This document shows positions 52,093-60,451 of a stretch of DNA of 64,000 nucleotides, in pieces. Within the stretch, counting starts at the first letter, position 1; each line of letters begins with the position of its first letter. Source of the stretch: Streptomyces sp. A 4/2 (lineage in GTDB: Bacteria > Actinomycetota > Actinomycetes > Streptomycetales > Streptomycetaceae); the NCBI RefSeq assembly GCF_940670765.1, contig NZ_CALNVW010000020.1, positions 1 to 64,000 on the forward strand, given 5' to 3'. The notes under the pieces are model-generated. The model was not told where the DNA came from, did no database searches, and saw only the letters and a program-made list of their open reading frames with translations. Both the position numbers and the translations under genes were made by a program.

Positions 52093-55000
52093 TCAGAGCA
52101 GGTCGAGCCGGCGCAGGTCATCGACGTACTTGCCCACGAGGGCCGCAGGCAGATGGGGGATGTCCTCGCCTGGGCCGACCTTCGCGGCGCGCACCGCAGC
52201 GCGGAACCGGTCTGCGGGTATCGCCGGACCAGGGACGCCCTGTTCGGGTTGCGCGAAGGCGTGCAGCAGGGGCAGCAGCGAGTGCTGACGCTGCCTCTCC
52301 GGCAGGGCGCGGAGCGCGGACGTGATGCGGGCGAGCCATTCGCCGTAGTCGTCGATCCGCCGGATCGGGTGGCCTGCCTCCGTCAGCCAGTTGACGAAGG
52401 TGTCCAGCGAGATGCCGTCGTCGTGCGGGTTCCGCACGTTGAAGGTCCGGTAGCCCTCGGTGGCCCCCACGCCCAGCGCGGTGACGGCCTCTGCGGTGAA
52501 GTCGACCGGCAGACCGTCGTAGTGCGCGCGGTCACCGGTCCGGTAGAACGAGGCCGGAGCGATACCGGTGGCGAGGACGCTCAGCAGCAGGCGGGTGAAC
52601 AGGTCGGGGACGTTCAGCTGCCCCTGGTACCTGCTGTGCGCGAGGATCATGTCCGAGCGGAAGGCGACGACCGGCAGGCCGCACAGGTCGTGCGCCTCCC
52701 GGAGCAGGACCTCCCCGGCCCATTTGCTGGTGGCGTACCCGTTGGCGTAGCTCTGGTCGATCCGCCGCACCGGACTGATGCTGCGGATGTCGTCGTCCTC
52801 CCCGGGGGCCGGTGCCCCGGCTCCGGCTCCGGCTCCTACGGCGACGGTGGACACGTAGGTGACGGGCTTGATCCGCGTGGTGAGCGCCAGCCGGATCAGT
52901 TCTGCCGTGCCGACGACGTTGGGTCCGAACAGTTGCCGGTAGGGCAGTACGTGGTTGACCAGGGCAGCCGGGTGGACGATCAGGTCCACGGTGTCGGCCA
53001 GGCCGTTCCACGTGTCCTCGTCCAGGCCCAGGTACGGCTCGCCGATGTCACCGGCGAGTACCTCCAGGGTCCCTTCGGCCAGATCCCGGTACCGCCGGAG
53101 CAGTTCGGCGTCCCCGCTGTCGAAGGCCGCCTCAAGCCGCTGCGCCGCCGCAGCCGCGTTGCTCGCGCGTACCAGGCAGATCAGCTTGGAGCCGGGGGGT
53201 GCCAGCCGCTCCAGCCATTCCAGGCAGAGGAACCGGCCGAGGTAGCCGTTGGCTCCGGTCAGCAGGACGGTGCGCACGGCGCCGCGAGGGCGGGGAAGAG
53301 CCGGTGCGGCGGCGAGCGTCGGCGCGTCGATGAACTTGTCCAGGGTGAGGTCACCGGCGCGGACTTCGGTGCTGCTCTCGCCGTGTACGGAAGCGAATGT
53401 GGACCGCTCCGCCCCGGGCACGCGTTCCGCCTCTATGTATCTCGCCAGCCGGGACAGATCATTGGCCGGGCTGATGACCACCCCGACCGGAACCTCGATG
53501 TGGAAGATCTCCTTCATGAGCTGGGAGAAGGACAGCGCGGAGAGGGAGTCCCCGCCCAGGTCCGTGAAGCGCGCGTCGGCGCCGAGCGCGGTGTGCGAAC
53601 AGCCCAGCAGCGCCTGGGCGGCCCGGGTGACCGTCTCCAGCACCGGCCGGTCCGGACCTGTTCGGCGCAGGTCGCGCAGCTGCCTGTCCTGCCCCTCGGT
53701 GATTTCGGTGTACAGCCGGTCGAGAGCCTCCCCGTAGCGCTCCTTGAGCCTGGGGCGCAGCAGTTTGTGGCTCTCGGAGAGCAGACCGTTCTCCGAGCTG
53801 AAGGGTTCGGCCTCGATCAGGAAGTCACGCGGGATCTCGTACGAGTTGAGCTCGGCCTCCCTGGCCATCTGCTGGAGCGCCTCGCTGAGCAGCGCCTTGA
53901 GTGGGTCCGGCTCCTCGCCGCCGCCGGCCGGCGCGTCGGGCGCGGGCACCACCACCGCGAGCAGGTAGGCGCGTTCGCTGTTGCCGTGCACGTAGATCTG
54001 CCGGATGAGGGGGCTGCCGGCGAAGACGGTCTCCAGGCGGGAGACGGCCACGAATTCGCCCTGGGACAGCTTCAGGGTGTCCTTGGTGCGGTCGACGTAG
54101 ACCAGCCGGTCGGGTCCGACCTCGGCCATGACATCGCCGGTCCGGTAGTAGCCGTCCTGGTCGAAGATCTCGGCGGTGACCTCGGGCCGCTTGTAGTACC
54201 CGGGAATGATGCTCTCCGTCCTGAGCAGCAGTTCCCCGCGCGGATGCGGTAGGTCGGTGCGGAAATAGCCCAGTTCGGGGACGTCGGCCAGCTTGTAGTC
54301 GATCACCGGCGGGCGTTGCACCACCGTGTCGAGCAGTACTCCGCCGGCCTCTGTGGACCCGTATCCGGTGTACAGGTGGAGGTTCAGGCAGGACTCGACG
54401 AAGGCCGCCACCTCTGCGGACAGCGGGGCGGTCCCGCAGAACGCCTTGGCGACGCGCCCGCCCAGGAAGTTCTCGCGCAGGTCCGTCCTGACCGCCGTCT
54501 CGACGTCACCCGGTTCGCCGGCTCTGCGGCCCAGTTCGCTCCGGTACTGCTGGAAGAGCATGTCGCACAGGCGCGGGACCATGGTCAGTTCGGTGGGCCG
54601 GATCAGCGCGATGTCCTCGAACAGGGTGGACAGGTCGCTCCTGGCGGTGAAGTAGCCGACACCGCCCCGGACGAGCGAGCCCATCAGGGCGTAGCGGCCC
54701 GCGAGATGGCTCTGCGGCATGTAGAGGATGCTGACCGGGGGCCCGTCCGCCGAACCGTAGTCGAACCCGTACCACGCGGTGCCGACCAGCCGCTGGGTGT
54801 ACATGGCCCCTTTCGGGGTCCCGGTGCTGCCGGATGTGTAGATGAGCAGGGCCAGCGGATCGTCTCCCGCGTCGGCGGTGAACAGGGGCGCGGGCGGCAG
54901 TTCGGCTCCGCGTTCGATCAGCGTGGCCAGTGAGTCGACGGCCACCGACCGCCCGGCTTCGGCCAGGCGGCGCCGTGCGGACTCGAAGGCGGTGCGCTGG

Positions 55001-55500
55001 TCGGCGACTTCGGGACGGTAGTCGAACACGATCATGTGCTGGATCGAGATTCCCTCGGTCACGGCTTCGACCGCGGTATCCAGACGCTCGATGCTGGTGG
55101 CGAGGGCGCGCGGCTCGGTCTCCGCGATGATCGGCGTCAGCTGGGACAGTGGCGCACTGGACTGCAGGGGCACGGACACGACGCCGGAGTGGATGCAGGC
55201 GAGGTCGAGCGTCGCGTAGTCGGTGCTGGCGAAGCCGAGGATGCAGATCCGGTCGCCCGCGCTCAACGCATACTGCGGATCGTGGTGCCAGGTGCCGGCG
55301 ACCGCGCGGACACGTGCCCACAGTTCGCGGTAGCTGATGGTGTCGAACCTCGGGAGGAGCCGCGCTGTCGAAGCTTCCGCTGCGCGTTCGCCGAGGGCCG
55401 GCCGGTCCCCGTAGCCCTCCAGTACCGCGGCCATGACCTCGGCGAGTCCCTTGTCCGGGTCATGCACCGCCGCAGTGACCGCCTCCAGTGGTTCGGTCAT
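52093..55500 (-). CDS. Carboxylic acid reductase (A-T-R)
   Basis: A 1,135-residue carboxylic acid reductase, which uses ATP and NADPH to turn a carboxylic acid into the aldehyde on a phosphopantetheine arm. The long CAR-type adenylation domain (1 to about 630) has LLIYTSGSTGTPKGAMYT, TMVPRLCDMLFQQY, GYGSTEAGG, YRTGDVMAEVGPDRLVYVDR and LKLSQGEFVAV. Carrier: FTDLGGDSLSALSFSQ (Ser in GGDS). The C-terminal reductase domain starts VLLTGANGYLGRFLCLEWL and has the catalytic YANGYATSKWAGE. Length and order are normal for actinobacterial CARs. No phosphopantetheinyl transferase is in the window. It sits between a P450 and a SnoaL-like gene and probably reduces the acid released by the nearby PKS. Confidence 0.93.
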   Translation of the reverse strand: MTEPLEAVTAAVHDPDKGLAEVMAAVLEGYGDRPALGERAAEASTARLLPRFDTISYRELWARVRAVAGTWHHDPQYALSAGDRICILGFASTDYATLDLACIHSGVVSVPLQSSAPLSQLTPIIAETEPRALATSIERLDTAVEAVTEGISIQHMIVFDYRPEVADQRTAFESARRRLAEAGRSVAVDSLATLIERGAELPPAPLFTADAGDDPLALLIYTSGSTGTPKGAMYTQRLVGTAWYGFDYGSADGPPVSILYMPQSHLAGRYALMGSLVRGGVGYFTARSDLSTLFEDIALIRPTELTMVPRLCDMLFQQYRSELGRRAGEPGDVETAVRTDLRENFLGGRVAKAFCGTAPLSAEVAAFVESCLNLHLYTGYGSTEAGGVLLDTVVQRPPVIDYKLADVPELGYFRTDLPHPRGELLLRTESIIPGYYKRPEVTAEIFDQDGYYRTGDVMAEVGPDRLVYVDRTKDTLKLSQGEFVAVSRLETVFAGSPLIRQIYVHGNSERAYLLAVVVPAPDAPAGGGEEPDPLKALLSEALQQMAREAELNSYEIPRDFLIEAEPFSSENGLLSESHKLLRPRLKERYGEALDRLYTEITEGQDRQLRDLRRTGPDRPVLETVTRAAQALLGCSHTALGADARFTDLGGDSLSALSFSQLMKEIFHIEVPVGVVISPANDLSRLARYIEAERVPGAERSTFASVHGESSTEVRAGDLTLDKFIDAPTLAAAPALPRPRGAVRTVLLTGANGYLGRFLCLEWLERLAPPGSKLICLVRASNAAAAAQRLEAAFDSGDAELLRRYRDLAEGTLEVLAGDIGEPYLGLDEDTWNGLADTVDLIVHPAALVNHVLPYRQLFGPNVVGTAELIRLALTTRIKPVTYVSTVAVGAGAGAGAPAPGEDDDIRSISPVRRIDQSYANGYATSKWAGEVLLREAHDLCGLPVVAFRSDMILAHSRYQGQLNVPDLFTRLLLSVLATGIAPASFYRTGDRAHYDGLPVDFTAEAVTALGVGATEGYRTFNVRNPHDDGISLDTFVNWLTEAGHPIRRIDDYGEWLARITSALRALPERQRQHSLLPLLHAFAQPEQGVPGPAIPADRFRAAVRAAKVGPGEDIPHLPAALVGKYVDDLRRLDLL

Positions 55501-55696
55501 GATCAGGCCTCCCGTAGCGTCCCGGTGATGTCGGCGCGTCCTGGATGTGGACGTCGCCGGGCACTTGTCTGCGTGCGTCGGCCGGCCATGGAGTCCGTAC
55601 GTCGCTCCTCACAGCGGCCCGCGGTGCGGCACGCCCGGTGTGCCGCCCGGCCGTGACCGTGTTCGTGGAACGCTCACCCGTGGGCGCGTGCGGACC

Positions 55697-56893
55697 TCAC
55701 CAGCTGACCGGCAGCGCGTCCACCCCGCGGATCAGGCGGTTGGTACGCCAGGAGATCTGGTCGACCGGCACGGCGAGGCGCAGACCCGGCAGGCGGCGGA
55801 GCAGCGATTCGAGCACGACTCGCAGCTCCGTTCTGGCCAGTTGGGCGCCGAGGCAGTGGTGTACGCCGTGCCCGAAGGTGACGTGCGGAACGTTCCCCCG
55901 GTGGAAGTCGATCTCTGCCGGGTGGTCGAACACCGCGGGGTCCCGGTTGGCGATCCCCAACTCGGCGACCACCGCGTCGCCCGCTCGAATGGTCTGCCCG
56001 CCCAGTTCCACGTCCTCGACGGCGATGCGGGTGAAGCCGGCGGACGCGCTGATCGGGATGATCCGGGAGAGTTCCTCGACCGCGTCGGGCACCAGACCGG
56101 GGTCAGCGACGAGCTTCTGCCAGAGATCAGGCCTGGTCAGCAGGGTGTAGACGAAGTTGCCGAGCTGGTTGGCCGTGGCTTCCTGGCCTGCGGACAGCAA
56201 GCTGACGCCGAGGCTGACCAGTTCCTCGTCGAGGAGCCGGTCCGCCTCGTCCTCCACATGGACGAGTTCGCCGAGCAAGTCGTCGGTGGGGGTGGTGCGG
56301 CGGAGTGCGACCAGGCCGGCGAGGTAGTCGTTGAGGTGTTCGCGGGCCTGCGTGGACTGCACCGGATCGGACAGCATCAGCAAGCCGTCCACCCAGGCGT
56401 TGAACCGGTCGCGGTCGGCGACGGGCACGCCGAGCAGTTCGCAGATGACTGTGATCGGCAGCGGCCAGGTCAGTGTCCGGGTCAGGTCAGCGGGCCCACC
56501 TGCGGCGGTCATGGTGTCGAGCAGGCCGTCGACGATCTGCTGGACGCGCGGGCGGAGCGCCTCGACACGGCGAACGGTGAACGAATTGGCCACCCGGCGC
56601 CGCAGCCGGCTGTGCTCCGGCGGGTCCATGCTCAGCATGGAGGTGCTGGGCAGCCCGGTGGCGACCGTGCGGGGGATGTCCTCGCCCACGGCGGCAGCGC
56701 GGCTGAACCGGGGATCGGCCAGTACCGCCTTGACGTCCGCGTGCCGGGTGACCAGCCAGGCGTCGCCGCCGTAGGGCAGAGTCACGCGCAGCACCGGCTG
56801 TTCGCCGCACATCTCGGCCAGTTTCGGGTCCACTTCGAGCCGGTCGACGGGACCGAACGGGTAGGCCCGCACCCCTTCCCCTGTGGCGGTCAT
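55697..56893 (-). CDS. Cytochrome P450
   Basis: A 398-residue bacterial class I cytochrome P450. The ATG at 56893 (MTATGEGVRAYPFG) is preferred to an in-frame upstream codon because it matches the usual short N-terminus and has AAAGGACC upstream. Landmarks: the substrate-recognition and C-helix run MDPPEHSRLRRRV, the I-helix oxygen-binding SLLSAGQEATANQLGN (with Glu where Asp is common), the K-helix E-x-x-R in EELSR, and the haem-binding loop FGHGVHHCLGAQLAR with the axial Cys. It needs ferredoxin and reductase from elsewhere. Likely role: hydroxylation or epoxidation of the polyketide; it is 67 bases downstream of the SDR gene. Confidence 0.92.
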   Translation of the reverse strand: MTATGEGVRAYPFGPVDRLEVDPKLAEMCGEQPVLRVTLPYGGDAWLVTRHADVKAVLADPRFSRAAAVGEDIPRTVATGLPSTSMLSMDPPEHSRLRRRVANSFTVRRVEALRPRVQQIVDGLLDTMTAAGGPADLTRTLTWPLPITVICELLGVPVADRDRFNAWVDGLLMLSDPVQSTQAREHLNDYLAGLVALRRTTPTDDLLGELVHVEDEADRLLDEELVSLGVSLLSAGQEATANQLGNFVYTLLTRPDLWQKLVADPGLVPDAVEELSRIIPISASAGFTRIAVEDVELGGQTIRAGDAVVAELGIANRDPAVFDHPAEIDFHRGNVPHVTFGHGVHHCLGAQLARTELRVVLESLLRRLPGLRLAVPVDQISWRTNRLIRGVDALPVSW

Positions 56894-56960
56894 CGTGTCG
56901 GTCCTTTCAGTCCTGGCAGACGGATACCTGCGCATACGTGGGTTCGCCGACGGAGGAGGT

Positions 56961-57746
56961 TCAGGTCAGGGCCGCGCTGCGCCCGCCGTCGATGACGAGA
57001 GTGCTGCCGGTGATCCACGCGGCGCGTTCCGAGACCAGGAAACCGACCGCCCCCGCGATGTCGTCCGACTGGCCGATACGTCCGAGCGGGATTTCGTCGG
57101 CCCACTCCGCGGAATCATTGCCGAGGTAGTCCACGATCTTTTCGCGTGCCTCGTCCGCCCCTGGTGTCATGACGTTCCCGAGTGACACAGCGACGACGCG
57201 GATTCCTTGCGGCGCCAGCTCGGCCGCAAGTCCCTTGTTGTAAGTCTCCAGTGCGGATTTGGCGGCTGCGTAGTGCAGGATCATCGGGTAGGACGCGATG
57301 GTGGCAATGGAGGAGACGTGTACGACAACTCCGCCTCCGCTCTCGCGCATGGACGGCACAAGTGCAGAATTGAGGCGGACCGCGGCCAGGAAGTTGATGT
57401 CCACGGTGTACTGCCAGTCGTTCTCGATGTCCAGCGCACTCTGAAAGGCCCGGCAGCCACCCGCGTTGTTGACGATGATGTCCACTCCGCCGAGATTCTC
57501 CAGAGCGATGTCCGCGAACTCCCGCACGCCGTCAGGCGTACTGAGGTCGGCTCTGACGAACTTGGCTGCGGACGGGGTCTGCTCGGTCGCGTTGCGGGCG
57601 GAGGTCACGACGGTGGCGCCGGCGTCGAGCAGGTTCTGCACGATCGCGGCGCCGATACCGCGGCTGCCGCCGGTCACCACGGCCCGCTTTCCTTCCAACT
57701 CGTCGGCGAACTTCTCCGTCTTTTCGGTAAGGCGACCTCGGCTCAC
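56961..57746 (-). CDS. Short-chain dehydrogenase/reductase (classical SDR)
   Basis: A 261-residue classical SDR. It has the cofactor loop AVVTGGSRGIGAAIVQNLL, the NNAG motif in IIVNNAGGCRAF, the catalytic serine in VVHVSSIATIASYP, and Tyr/Lys in HYAAAKSALETYNKG, and ends with the usual ITGSTLVIDGG. All catalytic residues are present, so it should be an active NAD(P)(H)-dependent ketone or alcohol oxidoreductase. It starts at GTG 57746 and is divergent from an Old Yellow Enzyme gene. It is probably the first gene of the block SDR-P450-CAR-SnoaL, all minus strand with short gaps. Confidence 0.9.
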   Translation of the reverse strand: MSRGRLTEKTEKFADELEGKRAVVTGGSRGIGAAIVQNLLDAGATVVTSARNATEQTPSAAKFVRADLSTPDGVREFADIALENLGGVDIIVNNAGGCRAFQSALDIENDWQYTVDINFLAAVRLNSALVPSMRESGGGVVVHVSSIATIASYPMILHYAAAKSALETYNKGLAAELAPQGIRVVAVSLGNVMTPGADEAREKIVDYLGNDSAEWADEIPLGRIGQSDDIAGAVGFLVSERAAWITGSTLVIDGGRSAALT

Positions 57747-57933
57747 TCCGGGTTCCGCCCCCTTCCTGCCTCAACAGGCCTGTCCGCGCAACGGATCGGT
57801 AAGGAACATCAGCTCTCCGGATACTTCTCGGAACAGGAGCTTCACTCCGGCCGACCGCGGTGACGCGGAATCACGAGGACCACTATCAACGGCCTTCTCC
57901 CATACGGTCAAGCTGAAAATTTCGATGCACCGG

Positions 57934-57948
57934 ATCGCATCATGCGAT
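57934..57948. promoter_or_regulatory. Perfect palindrome in the SDR/OYE divergent gap
   Basis: ATCGCATCATGCGAT (arms of seven, one central base) lies in the 424-base AT-richer gap between the divergent SDR (57746) and OYE (58171) genes. Its size and T-N11-A form suit a LysR-type regulator, and a LysR gene lies 1.4 kb away. The rest of 57747-58170 shows no convincing gene. Confidence 0.5.
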
Positions 57949-58170
57949 GCAATTCGGAATGACCTGTGCGAGCTGGACATCGCTATGGGCAAGGTCGATA
58001 ATCATGCGCTACCGGTGTGCCGCAGCAACAATTTCCGCACAACCGGGGAATACCTCGTCAAGGGCGGACCCACGCTGCCCGATGGACCAGCGCGGGGCAG
58101 TGGGACGCGTGGGGGAATCAGGTGCACACGGGACGTCCGTGTAAGCAGTGCCGACACATCTGGAGGAACA

Positions 58171-59259
58171 ATGGCCAGCCTGGACGAGCCGTTCACCGTG
58201 GGAGACCTCACGGTCCCCAACCGGATCGTGATGGCCCCGATGACCAGGATGCAGTCCCCCGGCGGCGTGCCGGGCCCGGACGTGGCGGAGTACTACGCCC
58301 GCCGGGCGGCCCACCAGGTCGGACTGATCATCACGGAGGGCACCTACATCAACCGGGCGGCCGCCGGCGCGTACGAGAACGTGCCCCACTTCTACGGCGA
58401 GCAGCCCCTGGCCGGCTGGGCCCATGTGGTGCGGCGGGTGCACCAGGCCGGTGGCAGGATCATTCCTCAGCTGTGGCACACGGGGGTCGTGCGCTTCGGG
58501 ACAGAGCCATCCGCGGAAGGCCCGTCCGGGCTCGGACTGGACGGCGCCGCGGCCGGGCATGCCATGACCCAGCGGGACATCGACGACACGGTGGCCGCCT
58601 TCGCGGAGGCCGCCGCAGCCGCAGAGCGGCTCGGGTTCGACGGCGTGGAGCTGCACGGCGCGCACGGCTACCTGATCGACGACTTCCTGTGGAGCGCCAC
58701 CAACCGGCGTACCGACCGCTACGGCGGAGACCCGGCCTCCCGCGCCCGTTTCGGTGCCGAGATCGTGCAGGCGATCCGCGCGGCCGTCAGCCCGGGGTTC
58801 CCGGTCCTCTTCCGGCTCTCCCAGTGGAAGGTCAACCAGTACGGGGCCCGCATCGCGGAGAGCCCGGACGAACTGGCGCAGTTGCTGGCGCCGCTGACCG
58901 AGGCCGGTGTCGACGCGTTCCACGCCTCCACCCGCCGCTACTGGCTGCCCGAGTTCGACGGCAGCCCGCTCAATCTGGCCGGCTGGGTGCGCAAGCTCAG
59001 TGGCAAGGCCACGGTGACGGTCGGCTCCGTCGGCCTGGACCAGCAGTACGGTGTGGGCGACTTCGCCCAGGGCTTCACCGAGCAGGCCGGCCTGACCGGC
59101 ATCGAGGAGCTGGTGGCCCGCCTGAAGCGCGACGAGTTCGACCTCGTCGCCGTGGGCAGGACGCTGCTGGCCAACCCGGACTGGGCGGCGAAGGCGCTGC
59201 GCGGTGAGTTGGGCCGGACCGTCCCCTACGACCCGGCCGTGCTCAAGACCCTGGCCTGA
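58171..59259 (+). CDS. Old Yellow Enzyme family ene-reductase
   Basis: A 362-residue FMN-dependent ene-reductase. The ATG at 58171 has a TGGAGG site. The TIM barrel starts FTVGDLTVPNRIVMAPMTRM; the substrate-binding pair lies in DGVELHGAHGYLIDDFLWS (His-x-x-His as in YqjM-type enzymes), with NRRTDRYGG following, and the phosphate-binding C-terminus reads FDLVAVGRTLLANPDW. These enzymes reduce activated C=C bonds with NAD(P)H. In a polyketide cluster this could saturate an enone or enal, such as the aldehyde made by the carboxylic acid reductase. It is divergent from the SDR and convergent with the LysR gene. Confidence 0.92.
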   Translation: MASLDEPFTVGDLTVPNRIVMAPMTRMQSPGGVPGPDVAEYYARRAAHQVGLIITEGTYINRAAAGAYENVPHFYGEQPLAGWAHVVRRVHQAGGRIIPQLWHTGVVRFGTEPSAEGPSGLGLDGAAAGHAMTQRDIDDTVAAFAEAAAAAERLGFDGVELHGAHGYLIDDFLWSATNRRTDRYGGDPASRARFGAEIVQAIRAAVSPGFPVLFRLSQWKVNQYGARIAESPDELAQLLAPLTEAGVDAFHASTRRYWLPEFDGSPLNLAGWVRKLSGKATVTVGSVGLDQQYGVGDFAQGFTEQAGLTGIEELVARLKRDEFDLVAVGRTLLANPDWAAKALRGELGRTVPYDPAVLKTLA

Positions 59260-59304
59260 CGGCCACCCGTCCGCTCCCCCTGTGCGGGGGGTCGCCAGGA
59301 GGGA

Positions 59305-59328
59305 GCCGGCAGTTCATGAACTGCCGGC
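59305..59328. terminator. 24-base perfect palindrome between convergent genes
   Basis: A self-complementary stretch centred on TTCATGAA between the end of the OYE gene (59259) and the end of the LysR gene (59350). It would form a hairpin on either strand and most likely ends both transcripts. Confidence 0.6.
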
Positions 59329-59349
59329 CGCATCCGCGGAACGCCCGTA

Positions 59350-60276
59350 TCACGCAATCGAATGCACTTCGCCGCTGATCGAAACCGCGGAGCCCAGCAC
59401 TTCCAGGAAAGCTCTGCCCCGGCTGCTGAGGTTCAGATCGGGCATCATCGCCACGCCGAGGGACGAAGGAGGCACTTCTCCCGCGATCTCGACCGGTCGG
59501 ACTTTCCCGCCGTCCAAAGTCCTGGCATGGGCGGCGCGTTGATACATCAACGCGAACCCGGAACCCGCGGCCACCAGTCCGCGCATCGTCTCCGGACTCG
59601 TCGTCGTGATCACTTGTGGCATACGGACGCCCGCAGTGGCGAACATCGTCTCGAAATGGTGGAGAACAGCTGGAACGTTCAGGGTGACGAGCGGTCGAGC
59701 GGCCAGCTCGTCCAGACCGATCGAGCCGGTCATGCCGATCGGGTCGTCATCCGCCAGCAGGGCATGAACAGGGAGCTGGACCAGAGGGTGGAACCTGGCT
59801 CCGCCCGACAGGAAGTCGTACGTCACAGCCAATTCGCACCGGCCGTCCCGCAGCAGCTCCAACAGCCGTTCCGATGCCTCATGAACGTTCAACTGCAGGG
59901 CCGTGTACCGCTCGGCGGCGATCCGGCAGACCAGGGGCAGCAGGAAGGGGGCGATCGAGAAGAAGATGCCGACGTCCAGCCGGCCGGCCGTGTGGCCTGC
60001 CAGGGCGTCGCCCTGGGCCTTGAGGTTTCTGGCCTGCCCCAGCAGCGCGCGCGCCTCCCTCAGCAGGTGACGGCCGCTCGGGGTCAGGGTGACACCGCGG
60101 GCGTGATGACGGAGAAGCAGTTGCACACCGAGTTGGCGTTCCAGCCTCATCACAGCGGAGGAGACCGTCGACTGCGAGGCGCACAGCTTCTCTGCCGCCT
60201 CCGATATGTTGCCGAGCTCGGCGGATACCACGAAGTACCGCAATTGCGTCAGGCTGAAGCCCAGTCGATCGCTCAT
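59350..60276 (-). CDS. LysR-family transcriptional regulator
   Basis: A 308-residue LysR regulator. The N-terminal winged helix-turn-helix is intact: LTQLRYFVVSAELGNISEAA, EKLCASQSTVSSAVMRLERQ, LLLRHHARGVTLTPSGRHLL. The C-terminal ligand domain contains GRLDVGIFFSIAPFLLPL and GLVAAGSGFALMYQR. The ATG at 60276 removes a long upstream stretch without protein character. It is the only regulator in the polyketide block and faces away from the OYE gene; the palindrome at 57934 is a possible target. LysR proteins usually activate in response to a small molecule, perhaps a pathway intermediate. Confidence 0.9.
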   Translation of the reverse strand: MSDRLGFSLTQLRYFVVSAELGNISEAAEKLCASQSTVSSAVMRLERQLGVQLLLRHHARGVTLTPSGRHLLREARALLGQARNLKAQGDALAGHTAGRLDVGIFFSIAPFLLPLVCRIAAERYTALQLNVHEASERLLELLRDGRCELAVTYDFLSGGARFHPLVQLPVHALLADDDPIGMTGSIGLDELAARPLVTLNVPAVLHHFETMFATAGVRMPQVITTTSPETMRGLVAAGSGFALMYQRAAHARTLDGGKVRPVEIAGEVPPSSLGVAMMPDLNLSSRGRAFLEVLGSAVSISGEVHSIA

Positions 60277-60451
60277 CGCGCCCACCCGGAGAGCTTCTGA
60301 TGCGTGGCCCGTTCCGGCCGGGTACGCGATTTCGCCTGGGCGTCGGGACGCACGCACGGGCCGGCCGAATGATTCATGATGCCTCTTCTGCGTTTCGTGG
60401 TGGTCAGGGCGTGGGGAGCCGGATTCCTGCCGAGCGGGTCGCATCTCGTTC

